The notes beneath the pieces are model-generated. The model was not told where the DNA came from. It saw nothing but the letters and a program-made list of their open reading frames with translations, and did not search any database. From Rubritepida sp. (GTDB lineage Bacteria; Pseudomonadota; Alphaproteobacteria; Acetobacterales; Acetobacteraceae), in assembly GCA_014376425.1 (NCBI GenBank), contig JACMRO010000216.1:1-8773 (forward strand): a stretch of DNA of 8,773 bases. The letters are read 5' to 3'. The position numbers and the translations under genes were made by a program. Of the stretch, positions 1 to 5,531 are shown piece by piece. The first letter of the stretch is position 1. Every line of letters begins with the position of its first letter.

Positions 1-476
1 CAGTCGGCCATGATGCTCCAGGCTGCCAGGCGTCGGTGCAACCGCTGGGTTGCGGCGTCGCTGGAAGCCTCCGCCACCCAGTCCCAGGCCCAGCCCGCCA
101 GGTAGGATGCCAGGTGCGGTGCCTCGGCCAGGCCCTGCCGCAACAGCCGCACCCTCAGTACGGCCCAGCCGGCACAAGCCAGCAGCAGCATGGGCGCGAA
201 CCAGCCGCCACGGCCCAGCATGGCGGCGATCCCTGCGAAGCTGGCAATCGCCACACAGCCGGCATCGAGCACCAGGCCGCCCACCGCGCGTAATTTTCGC
301 CATGCCTTGCCGGCCGATGGCGGCGGGCGCGCCCCGGTAGCCGCCAGCACCGCGCGGGAGTGAGTCAGCAACGTCCGCACATCGGCGCGCCGCTCGGCCA
401 GGCCGCTGCCTTCGAGCGTCGCAATCAGCTGACGCAACTCCGCAGTGCTGTCGGGTTCCGCGCGGGCCAGCGGCAC
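1..476 (-). CDS. Unrecognised membrane protein, N-terminal part (runs off left edge)
   Basis: An open frame reads 158 codons from GTG at 476 to the window edge without a stop. GTG is preferred because GGAGG at 486..482 sits five bases upstream; an ATG nearby (480..478) is in another frame and stops after 18 codons. Residues 1-65 are hydrophilic and Ala/Arg/Leu-rich, probably helical (for example LRQLIATLEGSGLAERRADV at 14-33). Two hydrophobic stretches follow, about 68-88 and 92-109, separated by a short Gly/Arg turn, which suggests a helical hairpin in the inner membrane with both ends on the same side. After these the chain is amphipathic with many Trp (residues 129-133 are WAWDW). Codon third positions are G/C-rich, supporting a real gene. 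I do not recognise the family and assign no function. It is divergent from the GMC oxidoreductase and may share its control region. Confidence 0.75.
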   Translation of the reverse strand, partial: MPLARAEPDSTAELRQLIATLEGSGLAERRADVRTLLTHSRAVLAATGARPPPSAGKAWRKLRAVGGLVLDAGCVAIASFAGIAAMLGRGGWFAPMLLLACAGWAVLRVRLLRQGLAEAPHLASYLAGWAWDWVAEASSDAATQRLHRRLAAWSIMAD

Positions 477-481
477 TGCAT

Positions 482-486
482 CCTCC
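482..486 (-). promoter_or_regulatory. Ribosome binding site fixing a GTG start
   Basis: GGAGG on the minus strand, five bases before the GTG at 476. It decides the start of the membrane-protein gene in favour of GTG over upstream in-frame codons that lack any such site. Confidence 0.6.
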
Positions 487-501
487 AGGAAATGAAATCT
501 C

Positions 502-535
502 AGTTTCCCAGGGCAGGGTGAGTTTCCAGTTAACC
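502..535. repeat. Repeated AGTTTCC boxes in a divergent intergenic region
   Basis: AGTTTCC occurs at 502-508 and 521-527, start to start 19 bases apart, close to two helical turns. A weaker third copy, AGTTAACC, follows at 528-535 and contains the palindrome GTTAAC (529-534). The boxes lie between the divergent starts at 476 and 570, where a regulator serving both genes could bind. The spacing and place are what is seen; the operator role is inference, and short repeats of this length can occur by chance. Confidence 0.3.
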
Positions 536-549
536 GGGCCGCGTATTAG
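523..549 (+). promoter_or_regulatory. Weak candidate promoter for the GMC oxidoreductase gene
   Basis: TATTAG at 544-549 resembles a -10 element and is one of the few AT-rich spots here. A -35-like TTTCCA at 523-528 is 15 bases upstream, shorter than ideal. The start codon follows about 20 bases downstream, so the leader would be very short. The match is poor and overlaps the AGTTTCC boxes; treat it as a suggestion only. Confidence 0.2.
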
Positions 550-569
550 GCTCGCTCAGGGAGACAGCC

Positions 570-2180
570 ATGCCAGACACGTTCGACTTCGTCATCGTGG
601 GGTCCGGTGCCGCCGGCTCGGTGCTGGCTGACCGGCTGAGCGAGGATGGCCGCCACACCGTCTGCGTGCTGGAGGCCGGCCCGGCCGACAGTAATCCCTG
701 GATTCACATGCCTGCCGGCTTCTCCAAAACCCTGTCCAACCCCGCCGTGTCCTGGCAGTTCAGCACCGAGCCCACGGCGCTGACCGGCGGCCGCCGCATC
801 GCCACCGTGCAGGGCCGCGTGCTGGGCGGCAGCACCTCGATCAACGGCATGGTCTATAATCGTGGCCAGCCCGATGATCTGAACAACTGGGCGCAGCGCG
901 GCAATCGCGGCTGGGGCTATGCCGACTGCCTGCCCTATTACAAGCGGTCGGAACGCCGTGTCGGCCAGGCCGGCGAGACGCGCGGCACCGAGGGCGGCAT
1001 GCCGGTCACCGACATGGACTGGATGCACCCGGTTTCCGAAGCCTTCATCGAGGGCTGCGTGCAGGCCGGCATCCCGCGCGCGGTGGATTACAATAGCGGC
1101 GAGCAGGCGGGGGTGGGCTACTTCCAGCGCATCATCGCCGGCAACCGCCGGGTGAGTGCCGCGCGCGGCCGGCTGCGGCCGGCCATGGCCCGGTCGAATC
1201 TGACGGTGCGCACCAATGCGCGGGCAACCAAGCTGCTCTTCGACGGCAAACGCTGCGTCGGCCTCGAATACGCCGCGGCGCATGACGGGCCGCGCACCGA
1301 AATCCGCGCGCGGCGCGAGGTGATTCTCTCCGCCGGCACCGCCAACACGGCACGGCTGCTGCAGATCTCCGGCGTGGGACCGGCCGGGCTGCTGGCACAG
1401 CTGGGGGTGACGCCGGTGCATGTGCTGCCCGGCGTGGGCGAGAATTTCCGCGACCATTATGCCAGCCGCTTCATCATGCGCGCGAAGCCCGGCACGGTGA
1501 CGCTGAACGAGCTCGCGCGCGGCTGGCGGCTGGGCGCCGAGCTGCTGAAATGGGCCACCGGCCGCCCGTCCATCCTGGCCACAGCGCCCAGCCACGTCTT
1601 CGTCTTCTGGAAGAGCTTCGAGGGGCTCGACCAGCCCGACCTGCAATGCGTCTTCACGCCGGGCAGCTACAAGCCGGGCAAGACCTACATCCTGGACGAC
1701 TATCCCGGGGTTTCCGCCGGTTCCTGGCAGCATCGGCCGGAAAGCTCGGGCCACGTTCGCGCGCGAAGCACCAATGCCTGGGAGGACCCGGAAATCCAGC
1801 CGAACTACCTCTCGGCCGAAAATGACCGCCGCGTGCACATCGCCGGCCTGCGGATGATGCGCCGGCTGCTGAACACGCCGCAGTTGGCGCCCTTCCTGGA
1901 AGGCGAGACGCTGCCTGGCACCGACGTGCAAAGCGACGATGAATTCCTGGATTTCGCGCGCAACAACGGGGTGACCACCTACCACCTGATCGGCACCGCC
2001 AAGATGGGCCCCGACACCGACCCGATGGCGGTGGTGAGCGACCGGTTGCTGGTGCACGGCATGGAAGGGCTGCGGGTGGTGGATGCGTCGATCATGCCGG
2101 CGATGACGTCGGCCAACACGATGGCGACGACGCTGATGATCGCGGAAAAGGCCGCGAATTTCATTCGGACGGGGGATTAG
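570..2180 (+). CDS. GMC-family FAD-dependent oxidoreductase (choline/alcohol dehydrogenase-like)
   Basis: This 536-residue protein has the usual length and order of the glucose-methanol-choline oxidoreductases, which oxidise an alcohol to an aldehyde with FAD. The Rossmann dinucleotide loop GSGAAG is at 11-16, with the ribose-binding Glu of VLEAG at 35. The first family signature is at 86-99 (GGSTSINGMVYNRG). The second region, 254-271, ends in ARLLQISGVGP, and GENFRDH is at 290-296. The C-terminal catalytic pair is seen as His472 (YHLIGTAKMG) and Asn516 (TSANTMAT), matching the His/Asn pair of choline oxidase. There is no signal peptide, so it is probably cytoplasmic. AGGGAG at 558-563 supports the ATG. 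The C-terminal motifs deviate from the common GTCRMG and NAPT forms. Without betB or a choline transporter nearby, the substrate cannot be named and betA is not justified. Its stop overlaps the stop of the convergent photolyase-family gene. Confidence 0.93.
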   Translation: MPDTFDFVIVGSGAAGSVLADRLSEDGRHTVCVLEAGPADSNPWIHMPAGFSKTLSNPAVSWQFSTEPTALTGGRRIATVQGRVLGGSTSINGMVYNRGQPDDLNNWAQRGNRGWGYADCLPYYKRSERRVGQAGETRGTEGGMPVTDMDWMHPVSEAFIEGCVQAGIPRAVDYNSGEQAGVGYFQRIIAGNRRVSAARGRLRPAMARSNLTVRTNARATKLLFDGKRCVGLEYAAAHDGPRTEIRARREVILSAGTANTARLLQISGVGPAGLLAQLGVTPVHVLPGVGENFRDHYASRFIMRAKPGTVTLNELARGWRLGAELLKWATGRPSILATAPSHVFVFWKSFEGLDQPDLQCVFTPGSYKPGKTYILDDYPGVSAGSWQHRPESSGHVRARSTNAWEDPEIQPNYLSAENDRRVHIAGLRMMRRLLNTPQLAPFLEGETLPGTDVQSDDEFLDFARNNGVTTYHLIGTAKMGPDTDPMAVVSDRLLVHGMEGLRVVDASIMPAMTSANTMATTLMIAEKAANFIRTGD

Positions 2181-3667
2181 AGGTCCAGCACCGCCTGCCG
2201 GCCCGCCTTCGCCGCCTTCTGCGCCGCCCGTGCCCGCGTCTCCACCGGGTGATCATTGCCAAAGGTCCGCGCCCGGCTGCCATGCCGCTCGAACACGCCG
2301 CGCGCCGCCACCTGGAAGCCAGGTTCGGCCCGCATGGCGCTGATCCTCAGCTTCGCCGCCCGGGCCGCTTCCGCCACCTCGACGATGGGCACCGCACCCC
2401 CGGCCAGCCAGGGCATGTGCCGCATCGGCGGGGCGAGCGACGCCACCTCCGGCACCCAGCGGGCGATGAACACCGCATCCGGATCCTGGTCGAGCCCCTG
2501 CTTGATCGGGTTGTAGATGCGCGGCGTGTTGATGCCCGTGGCGCCGGACTGCATCTGCACCTGCGGCCAGTGGATGCCGGGCTCGTAGTCGATGAACAGC
2601 CGGGCCAGGCGGGTGCCGCTGGCCTGCCAGTCGAGCGCGAGATGATAGCTCGCCACCGCCTGCACCATCGCCCGCATGCGGAAGTTCAGCCAGCCGGTGG
2701 CGATGAGGCTGCGCATGCAGGCATCCAGGAAAGGCAGCCCGGTGCGGCCCTGCGCCCAGGCCAGCAGCCGTGGGTCGTCTGGCGCGGTGCTGCGGCGGGC
2801 CGCCTCCGCGGCCGAGTGCGCGGCACGGCGCTCCAGCTCCGGCTCGCTCTCCAGCTTCTGGATGAAGTGGCAGTGCCAGTGCAACCGCGACAGCAGGGAT
2901 TGCGCATTGCCCCGTGCGATGACGGGGTCGGCCCGCGCCAGCTCGGCCGCCACCCGCTGCACCGCCTCGCGCATCGACAGGCTGCCCATCGCCAGATGTG
3001 GGGAAAGCCGGGAACAGGCGCGTTCGCCGCTGATGGGTGAGGACATGCCGCGCCGGTAGTCGGCACCGCGGCCGGCGAAGAAACTGTCCAGCAGGTCCAA
3101 CGCGGCGGCGCGGCCAGGTGGTTGCAGGGACGTCAGGCCATCCTCGCGCGCCCATTCCGGCAGCCGGCCCACCGGCTCGTCCGTGCCGTGCAGCCGGGCC
3201 GGGGTGGCGATCATCGGCGCCTCCATCCGGCGGGCGAAGAAGCGCGCCCAGTGGTCGCGGTCGCGCATGCGGCGGCGCACGCCGAACTGCGCATGCTCCG
3301 ACCAGGCCACGCCGTGCGCGCGGGCCCAGGCGGCCACACGCCGATCGCGCGCGAAGGTCCACAGGTTGCCCGTTTCCTCATGGCTGTGCAGCGCCAGGGC
3401 GCCATGCCGCTGGCGCAGCGCCTCAAGCACCTCCACCACGTCGCCGACACGGACCACCAGCGATGTGCCCATCGCCGCCAGCCGCGCGGCCAGGTCCTGC
3501 ACGGCGCCGCGAGTAAAGGCCCATTGCCGGGGCGAGGCATCACTCAGCCGCCAGTAATCCGGCTCGGCCACATAGAGCGGCAGCACCGGCCCGGCGGCGG
3601 CCGCCTCGGCCAGAGGTGCGTGGTCGGCCACCCGCAGGTCGCGCTTGAACCATACGATGTGAAGCAT
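2177..3667 (-). CDS. Cryptochrome/photolyase-family flavoprotein with atypical tryptophan chain
   Basis: This 496-residue protein matches class I photolyases and cryptochromes in length and order. Residues 1-130 form the Rossmann-like antenna domain, opening with WFKRDLRVADHAPL. Residues 200-490 form the FAD-binding helical domain: SRLSPHLAMGSLSMREA (219-235), the substrate-pocket Trp264 of RLHWHCHF, GRTGLPFLDACMRSL (307-321), TGWLNFRMRAM (324-334) and RIYNP (383-387). Family members repair UV-induced pyrimidine dimers with light or act as photoreceptors. By alignment from memory with E. coli photolyase, Trp359 is kept (Trp347), but positions 306 and 382 of the triad read Thr294 and Pro368, Trp384 reads Val370, and the flavin-facing Asn378 reads Ile365; a neighbouring Trp367 may substitute. 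It has only three Cys (218, 266, 317), so it is not the iron-sulfur type. Repair versus sensing cannot be decided. No good ribosome site precedes the ATG at 3667; 42 bases separate it from the gene upstream. Confidence 0.92.
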   Translation of the reverse strand: MLHIVWFKRDLRVADHAPLAEAAAAGPVLPLYVAEPDYWRLSDASPRQWAFTRGAVQDLAARLAAMGTSLVVRVGDVVEVLEALRQRHGALALHSHEETGNLWTFARDRRVAAWARAHGVAWSEHAQFGVRRRMRDRDHWARFFARRMEAPMIATPARLHGTDEPVGRLPEWAREDGLTSLQPPGRAAALDLLDSFFAGRGADYRRGMSSPISGERACSRLSPHLAMGSLSMREAVQRVAAELARADPVIARGNAQSLLSRLHWHCHFIQKLESEPELERRAAHSAAEAARRSTAPDDPRLLAWAQGRTGLPFLDACMRSLIATGWLNFRMRAMVQAVASYHLALDWQASGTRLARLFIDYEPGIHWPQVQMQSGATGINTPRIYNPIKQGLDQDPDAVFIARWVPEVASLAPPMRHMPWLAGGAVPIVEVAEAARAAKLRISAMRAEPGFQVAARGVFERHGSRARTFGNDHPVETRARAAQKAAKAGRQAVLDL

Positions 3668-3709
3668 TTTCGTAATGTGTGGCCGGCCGGCGCCGGTCGC
3701 AAGGGCGCG

Positions 3710-4471
3710 TCAGGCGGCCAGGGCCAGGGGCTGCAGCACCGCCAGCACCGCCGCCCGCCCGGCCACGCCGCCACCCTCGCGCGCGTGGCCAGACTGCGAC
3801 TGCCAGCGCAGCCATTCCATGCCGTTCGCCGCATCGTGCCGCCAATGCAGCGCCAGGCGCTGCCCTGCCGCCCCGCGCGCCTCCAGCGTCGCGGCGCGCA
3901 GCGGCGGTGGCAGCGTGTCGTCCGCAGGCCCTGGCATGCTGTGCCAGGACAGGCCCGCATGGCCTATCAGCTTGCGCGCCAGCGCGGCGATGCGGGCGGC
4001 ACGCGCTGCTTCATGCTCGGCCAGCAGGGCGGGCCGCGCTTCCTCCAGCGCCAGTACGGCGTGGACCAGCCGTGGCAGCCGCGCGCTGGCCAACGCCTGC
4101 CAGCGCGCCAGGGCCGAGCCGCCCAGCCGCAGCGGCGCCGGCCGTCCGGCCTGCCAACCCAGGGTGTCCAGCACCCCCGTCGCGTCGGCGGCGCAGAACT
4201 CGGCCTGGATCTGTTCCAGCTCGGCCTGGCCGGCGGCCAACAGCGCTTCCCGGCCGGCCCATTCCTGCGCCGCCGCGTCGCGCCGCTCGACCGCGGCGGT
4301 GAGTGCCGCCAGCACCGGGTCCGGCCCCAGCATGCCGCCGCGCAGCGCCGCCAACCTGGCGCGCGTCACCGCATGCAGCACGGCAAGGTTGGCGCCGGGG
4401 AAGCGGCCGGCCAGCCGCAGCTGGCCCTCCATCGCCTGCCGCTTCCAACGGTCGCTGGTTGCTGTCTCCAT
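3710..4471 (-). CDS. Unrecognised 253-residue helical protein upstream of the photolyase-family gene
   Basis: The frame encodes 253 residues from METATSDRW to a TGA at 3710. It could extend upstream to 4738, but that would run into the divergent creatininase gene, so ATG 4471 is chosen; the ribosome site is weak (GGGA about ten bases upstream). The third codon position is G/C-rich, and the sequence looks natural, while the overlapping plus-strand frames are Arg/Pro/Gln-rich shadows. Most of residues 10-170 is predicted by eye to be long amphipathic helix (Ala, Leu, Arg, Glu), with possible coiled coil at 56-92 and 140-168. A less helical middle spans 100-120 and another, with WHSMPGPADD, spans 176-185. 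No signal peptide, membrane segment, metal site or nucleotide loop is visible. Its one clue is position: same strand and 42 bases upstream of the photolyase-family gene, hence probably co-transcribed. No function is assigned. Confidence 0.7.
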   Translation of the reverse strand: METATSDRWKRQAMEGQLRLAGRFPGANLAVLHAVTRARLAALRGGMLGPDPVLAALTAAVERRDAAAQEWAGREALLAAGQAELEQIQAEFCAADATGVLDTLGWQAGRPAPLRLGGSALARWQALASARLPRLVHAVLALEEARPALLAEHEAARAARIAALARKLIGHAGLSWHSMPGPADDTLPPPLRAATLEARGAAGQRLALHWRHDAANGMEWLRWQSQSGHAREGGGVAGRAAVLAVLQPLALAA

Positions 4472-4505
4472 TGCGGCATGGTCCCTGCTAGGGGGCGCGC
4501 AGCCT

Positions 4506-4522
4506 GCCGCGGCAACCGCGGC
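4506..4522. repeat. Perfect 7-bp inverted repeat with 3-base loop
   Basis: GCCGCGG at 4506-4512, loop CAA, then CCGCGGC at 4516-4522. It lies in the 139-bp gap between divergent starts at 4471 and 4611. In RNA it would form a tight hairpin in the leader of either gene. No T-run follows on either side, so it is not a standard terminator. A protein-binding site is an alternative. Confidence 0.4.
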
Positions 4523-4553
4523 GACTGGCGCCAAGGGCCCACGCTTCTCGCGG

Positions 4554-4568
4554 GCAGGGGAAGTGCCA
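4554..4568 (-). promoter_or_regulatory. Candidate sigma-54 (-24/-12) promoter facing the helical unknown and photolyase genes
   Basis: On the minus strand TGGCAC (4568-4563) is followed by five bases and CTGC (4557-4554), close to the TGGCAC-N5-TTGC pattern with one mismatch and correct GG-to-GC spacing. Transcription would begin near 4543 and give a leader of about 70 bases containing the 4506-4522 hairpin. One such match can arise by chance in GC-rich DNA, and no activator gene is in view. Confidence 0.2.
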
Positions 4569-4597
4569 TGATGGCCCGGACATCTTGCGAAACCCTG

Positions 4598-4603
4598 AAA
4601 GGA
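4598..4603 (+). promoter_or_regulatory. Ribosome binding site of the creatininase-family gene
   Basis: AAAGGA seven bases before the ATG at 4611. It supports that start and argues against reading the opposite-strand gene further upstream than 4471. Confidence 0.55.
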
Positions 4604-4610
4604 TACGCCC

Positions 4611-5402
4611 ATGCGCTGGGAAACGATGACCGGCCCCGAACTGCGCGCCCTGGCCGGCGCCGGCGCCCTGCCCGTGCTGCCGGTGGGCAGCCTGGAGCAG
4701 CACGGCCCGCACCTGCCGGTCTGGACCGACAGCTTCATCGCGCATCAGATCGCGCTGCGGGCGGCCGACCTGGCGGCGTGCCAAGGAGCGTGTACCGCGG
4801 TGGTGCTGCCGCCGATCTGGCTGGGCCTGAGCGAGCACCACCTGCCCTTCGGCGGCACGCTGAGCGCCGATTACGCCGCCTTCAACGCGGTGCTGCGCAG
4901 CGTGGTGCGCAGCCTGCGCGCGCTGGGCTTCACCCGGCTGCTGGTGGTGAACGGCCATGGCGGCAACATCGAGCCGCTGGCGGTCGGCGTGCGCGAGGCA
5001 GCGCATGAATTCGCCATGCCGGTGGTGTCGATCACCTGGCCGCAGGCCGCGCCAGCCGAGATCGGCCAGATCCTGGACACCCAGTCGCAGGTCATGCACG
5101 CCTGCGAAGCCGAGACCAGCGTCTGGCTGGCGCTCGACCCGGCCCAGGTGCGGATGGAACTGGCGCCGGCACCGCTGAACACGCCGCCCACCCCCGCCGG
5201 CTACTCCCGCTTTTACAGCTTCTGGGAGAAGGCGGCGCCGACCGGGGTGCGGGGCGATGCCCGGGCGGCCACGGCGGCCAAGGGCGAGGCGATCCTGGAC
5301 GTGGTGTGCCGCCGCATCGCCGATGCGATGAGCGAGCCGGCATTGTGGACGGTGCCCGATCCGGTCTGGACACCGGGGCGCGGGCTGCCGGACGCGCGGT
5401 AG
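4611..5402 (+). CDS. Creatininase-family metal-dependent amidohydrolase
   Basis: This 263-residue protein shows the signatures of the creatininase/creatinine amidohydrolase fold, cytoplasmic enzymes with a two-metal centre that open cyclic or linear amide bonds. LPVGSLEQHGPHLPVWTD (23-40) supplies expected ligands Glu29, His31 and Asp40. VNGHGGN (113-119) supplies His116. HACEAETS (163-170) supplies the late acidic ligand, most likely Glu166. True creatininase has NGHYEN with a metal-binding Glu where this protein has Gly, so it belongs with the NGHGGN relatives, which include the mycofactocin peptidase MftE and formamide hydrolases of flavin synthesis. None of the partner genes of those pathways is present, so the substrate is unknown. 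The length is normal, with no signal peptide. ATG 4611 has a good ribosome site. It stands alone on the plus strand, divergent from the helical unknown and 129 bases before fabD. Confidence 0.9.
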   Translation: MRWETMTGPELRALAGAGALPVLPVGSLEQHGPHLPVWTDSFIAHQIALRAADLAACQGACTAVVLPPIWLGLSEHHLPFGGTLSADYAAFNAVLRSVVRSLRALGFTRLLVVNGHGGNIEPLAVGVREAAHEFAMPVVSITWPQAAPAEIGQILDTQSQVMHACEAETSVWLALDPAQVRMELAPAPLNTPPTPAGYSRFYSFWEKAAPTGVRGDARAATAAKGEAILDVVCRRIADAMSEPALWTVPDPVWTPGRGLPDAR

Positions 5403-5448
5403 GCCGCACCGCAACCGGGCGGCCCGCGTGGCTGCCCGCTTGGCTGGT

Positions 5449-5476
5449 GGTGGCCGCGTTGACTTCCTCGGCCACC
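5449..5476. repeat. 8-bp inverted repeat flanking a TTGACT box, upstream of fabD
   Basis: GGTGGCCG (5449-5456) and CGGCCACC (5469-5476) are exact reverse complements around a 12-base loop that holds TTGACT (5459-5464). It could be a hairpin at the end of the creatininase transcript (there is no T-run) or an operator over a fabD promoter. The symmetry is certain; the role is inference. Confidence 0.4.
5459..5464 (+). promoter_or_regulatory. Possible -35 element of a fabD-cluster promoter
   Basis: TTGACTTCC resembles the -35 region common in alphaproteobacterial housekeeping promoters. No good -10 follows: the bases 17-18 downstream read CAAAGC or AAAGCC. The 129-base gap before fabD and its place at the head of the cluster make a promoter here plausible, but its exact site is unsure. 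Confidence 0.3.
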
Positions 5477-5531
5477 CGCCGCAAAGCCGATCCTGAATCC
5501 AGCCCCAAAATCCAGCCGCAGCAGGTGCCAG

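Noticed and set aside
36..340. Two short plus-strand open frames at the left edge
   Set aside because: Both lie opposite the GTG-started membrane protein, which has a ribosome site, hydrophobic helices and G/C-rich third positions; the short frames are Pro/Arg/His-rich.
546..2057. 503-codon open frame on the minus strand, opposite the GMC gene
   Set aside because: It is a shadow of the GMC gene in GC-rich DNA: His/Arg/Gln/Ala-rich, no recognisable domain, while the plus frame carries clear family motifs.
570..2180. Naming the GMC gene betA (choline dehydrogenase)
   Set aside because: There is no aldehyde dehydrogenase, regulator or choline transporter nearby, and the signature residues deviate; the family is too broad for a substrate call.
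2177..3667. Possibility that the photolyase is the iron-sulfur cryptochrome type
   Set aside because: Only three Cys are present (218, 266, 317), not the four ligands needed, and the motif order follows the ordinary class I layout.
3710..4738. Longer version of the helical unknown, starting at 4738
   Set aside because: It would overlap the divergent creatininase gene by more than 120 bases and adds a segment without natural composition; ATG 4471 is the sensible start.
3122..5008. 628-codon open frame on the plus strand across three genes
   Set aside because: It crosses the photolyase, helical unknown and creatininase genes, has Arg/Gln/Pro-rich low-quality sequence, and contradicts motif-bearing frames.
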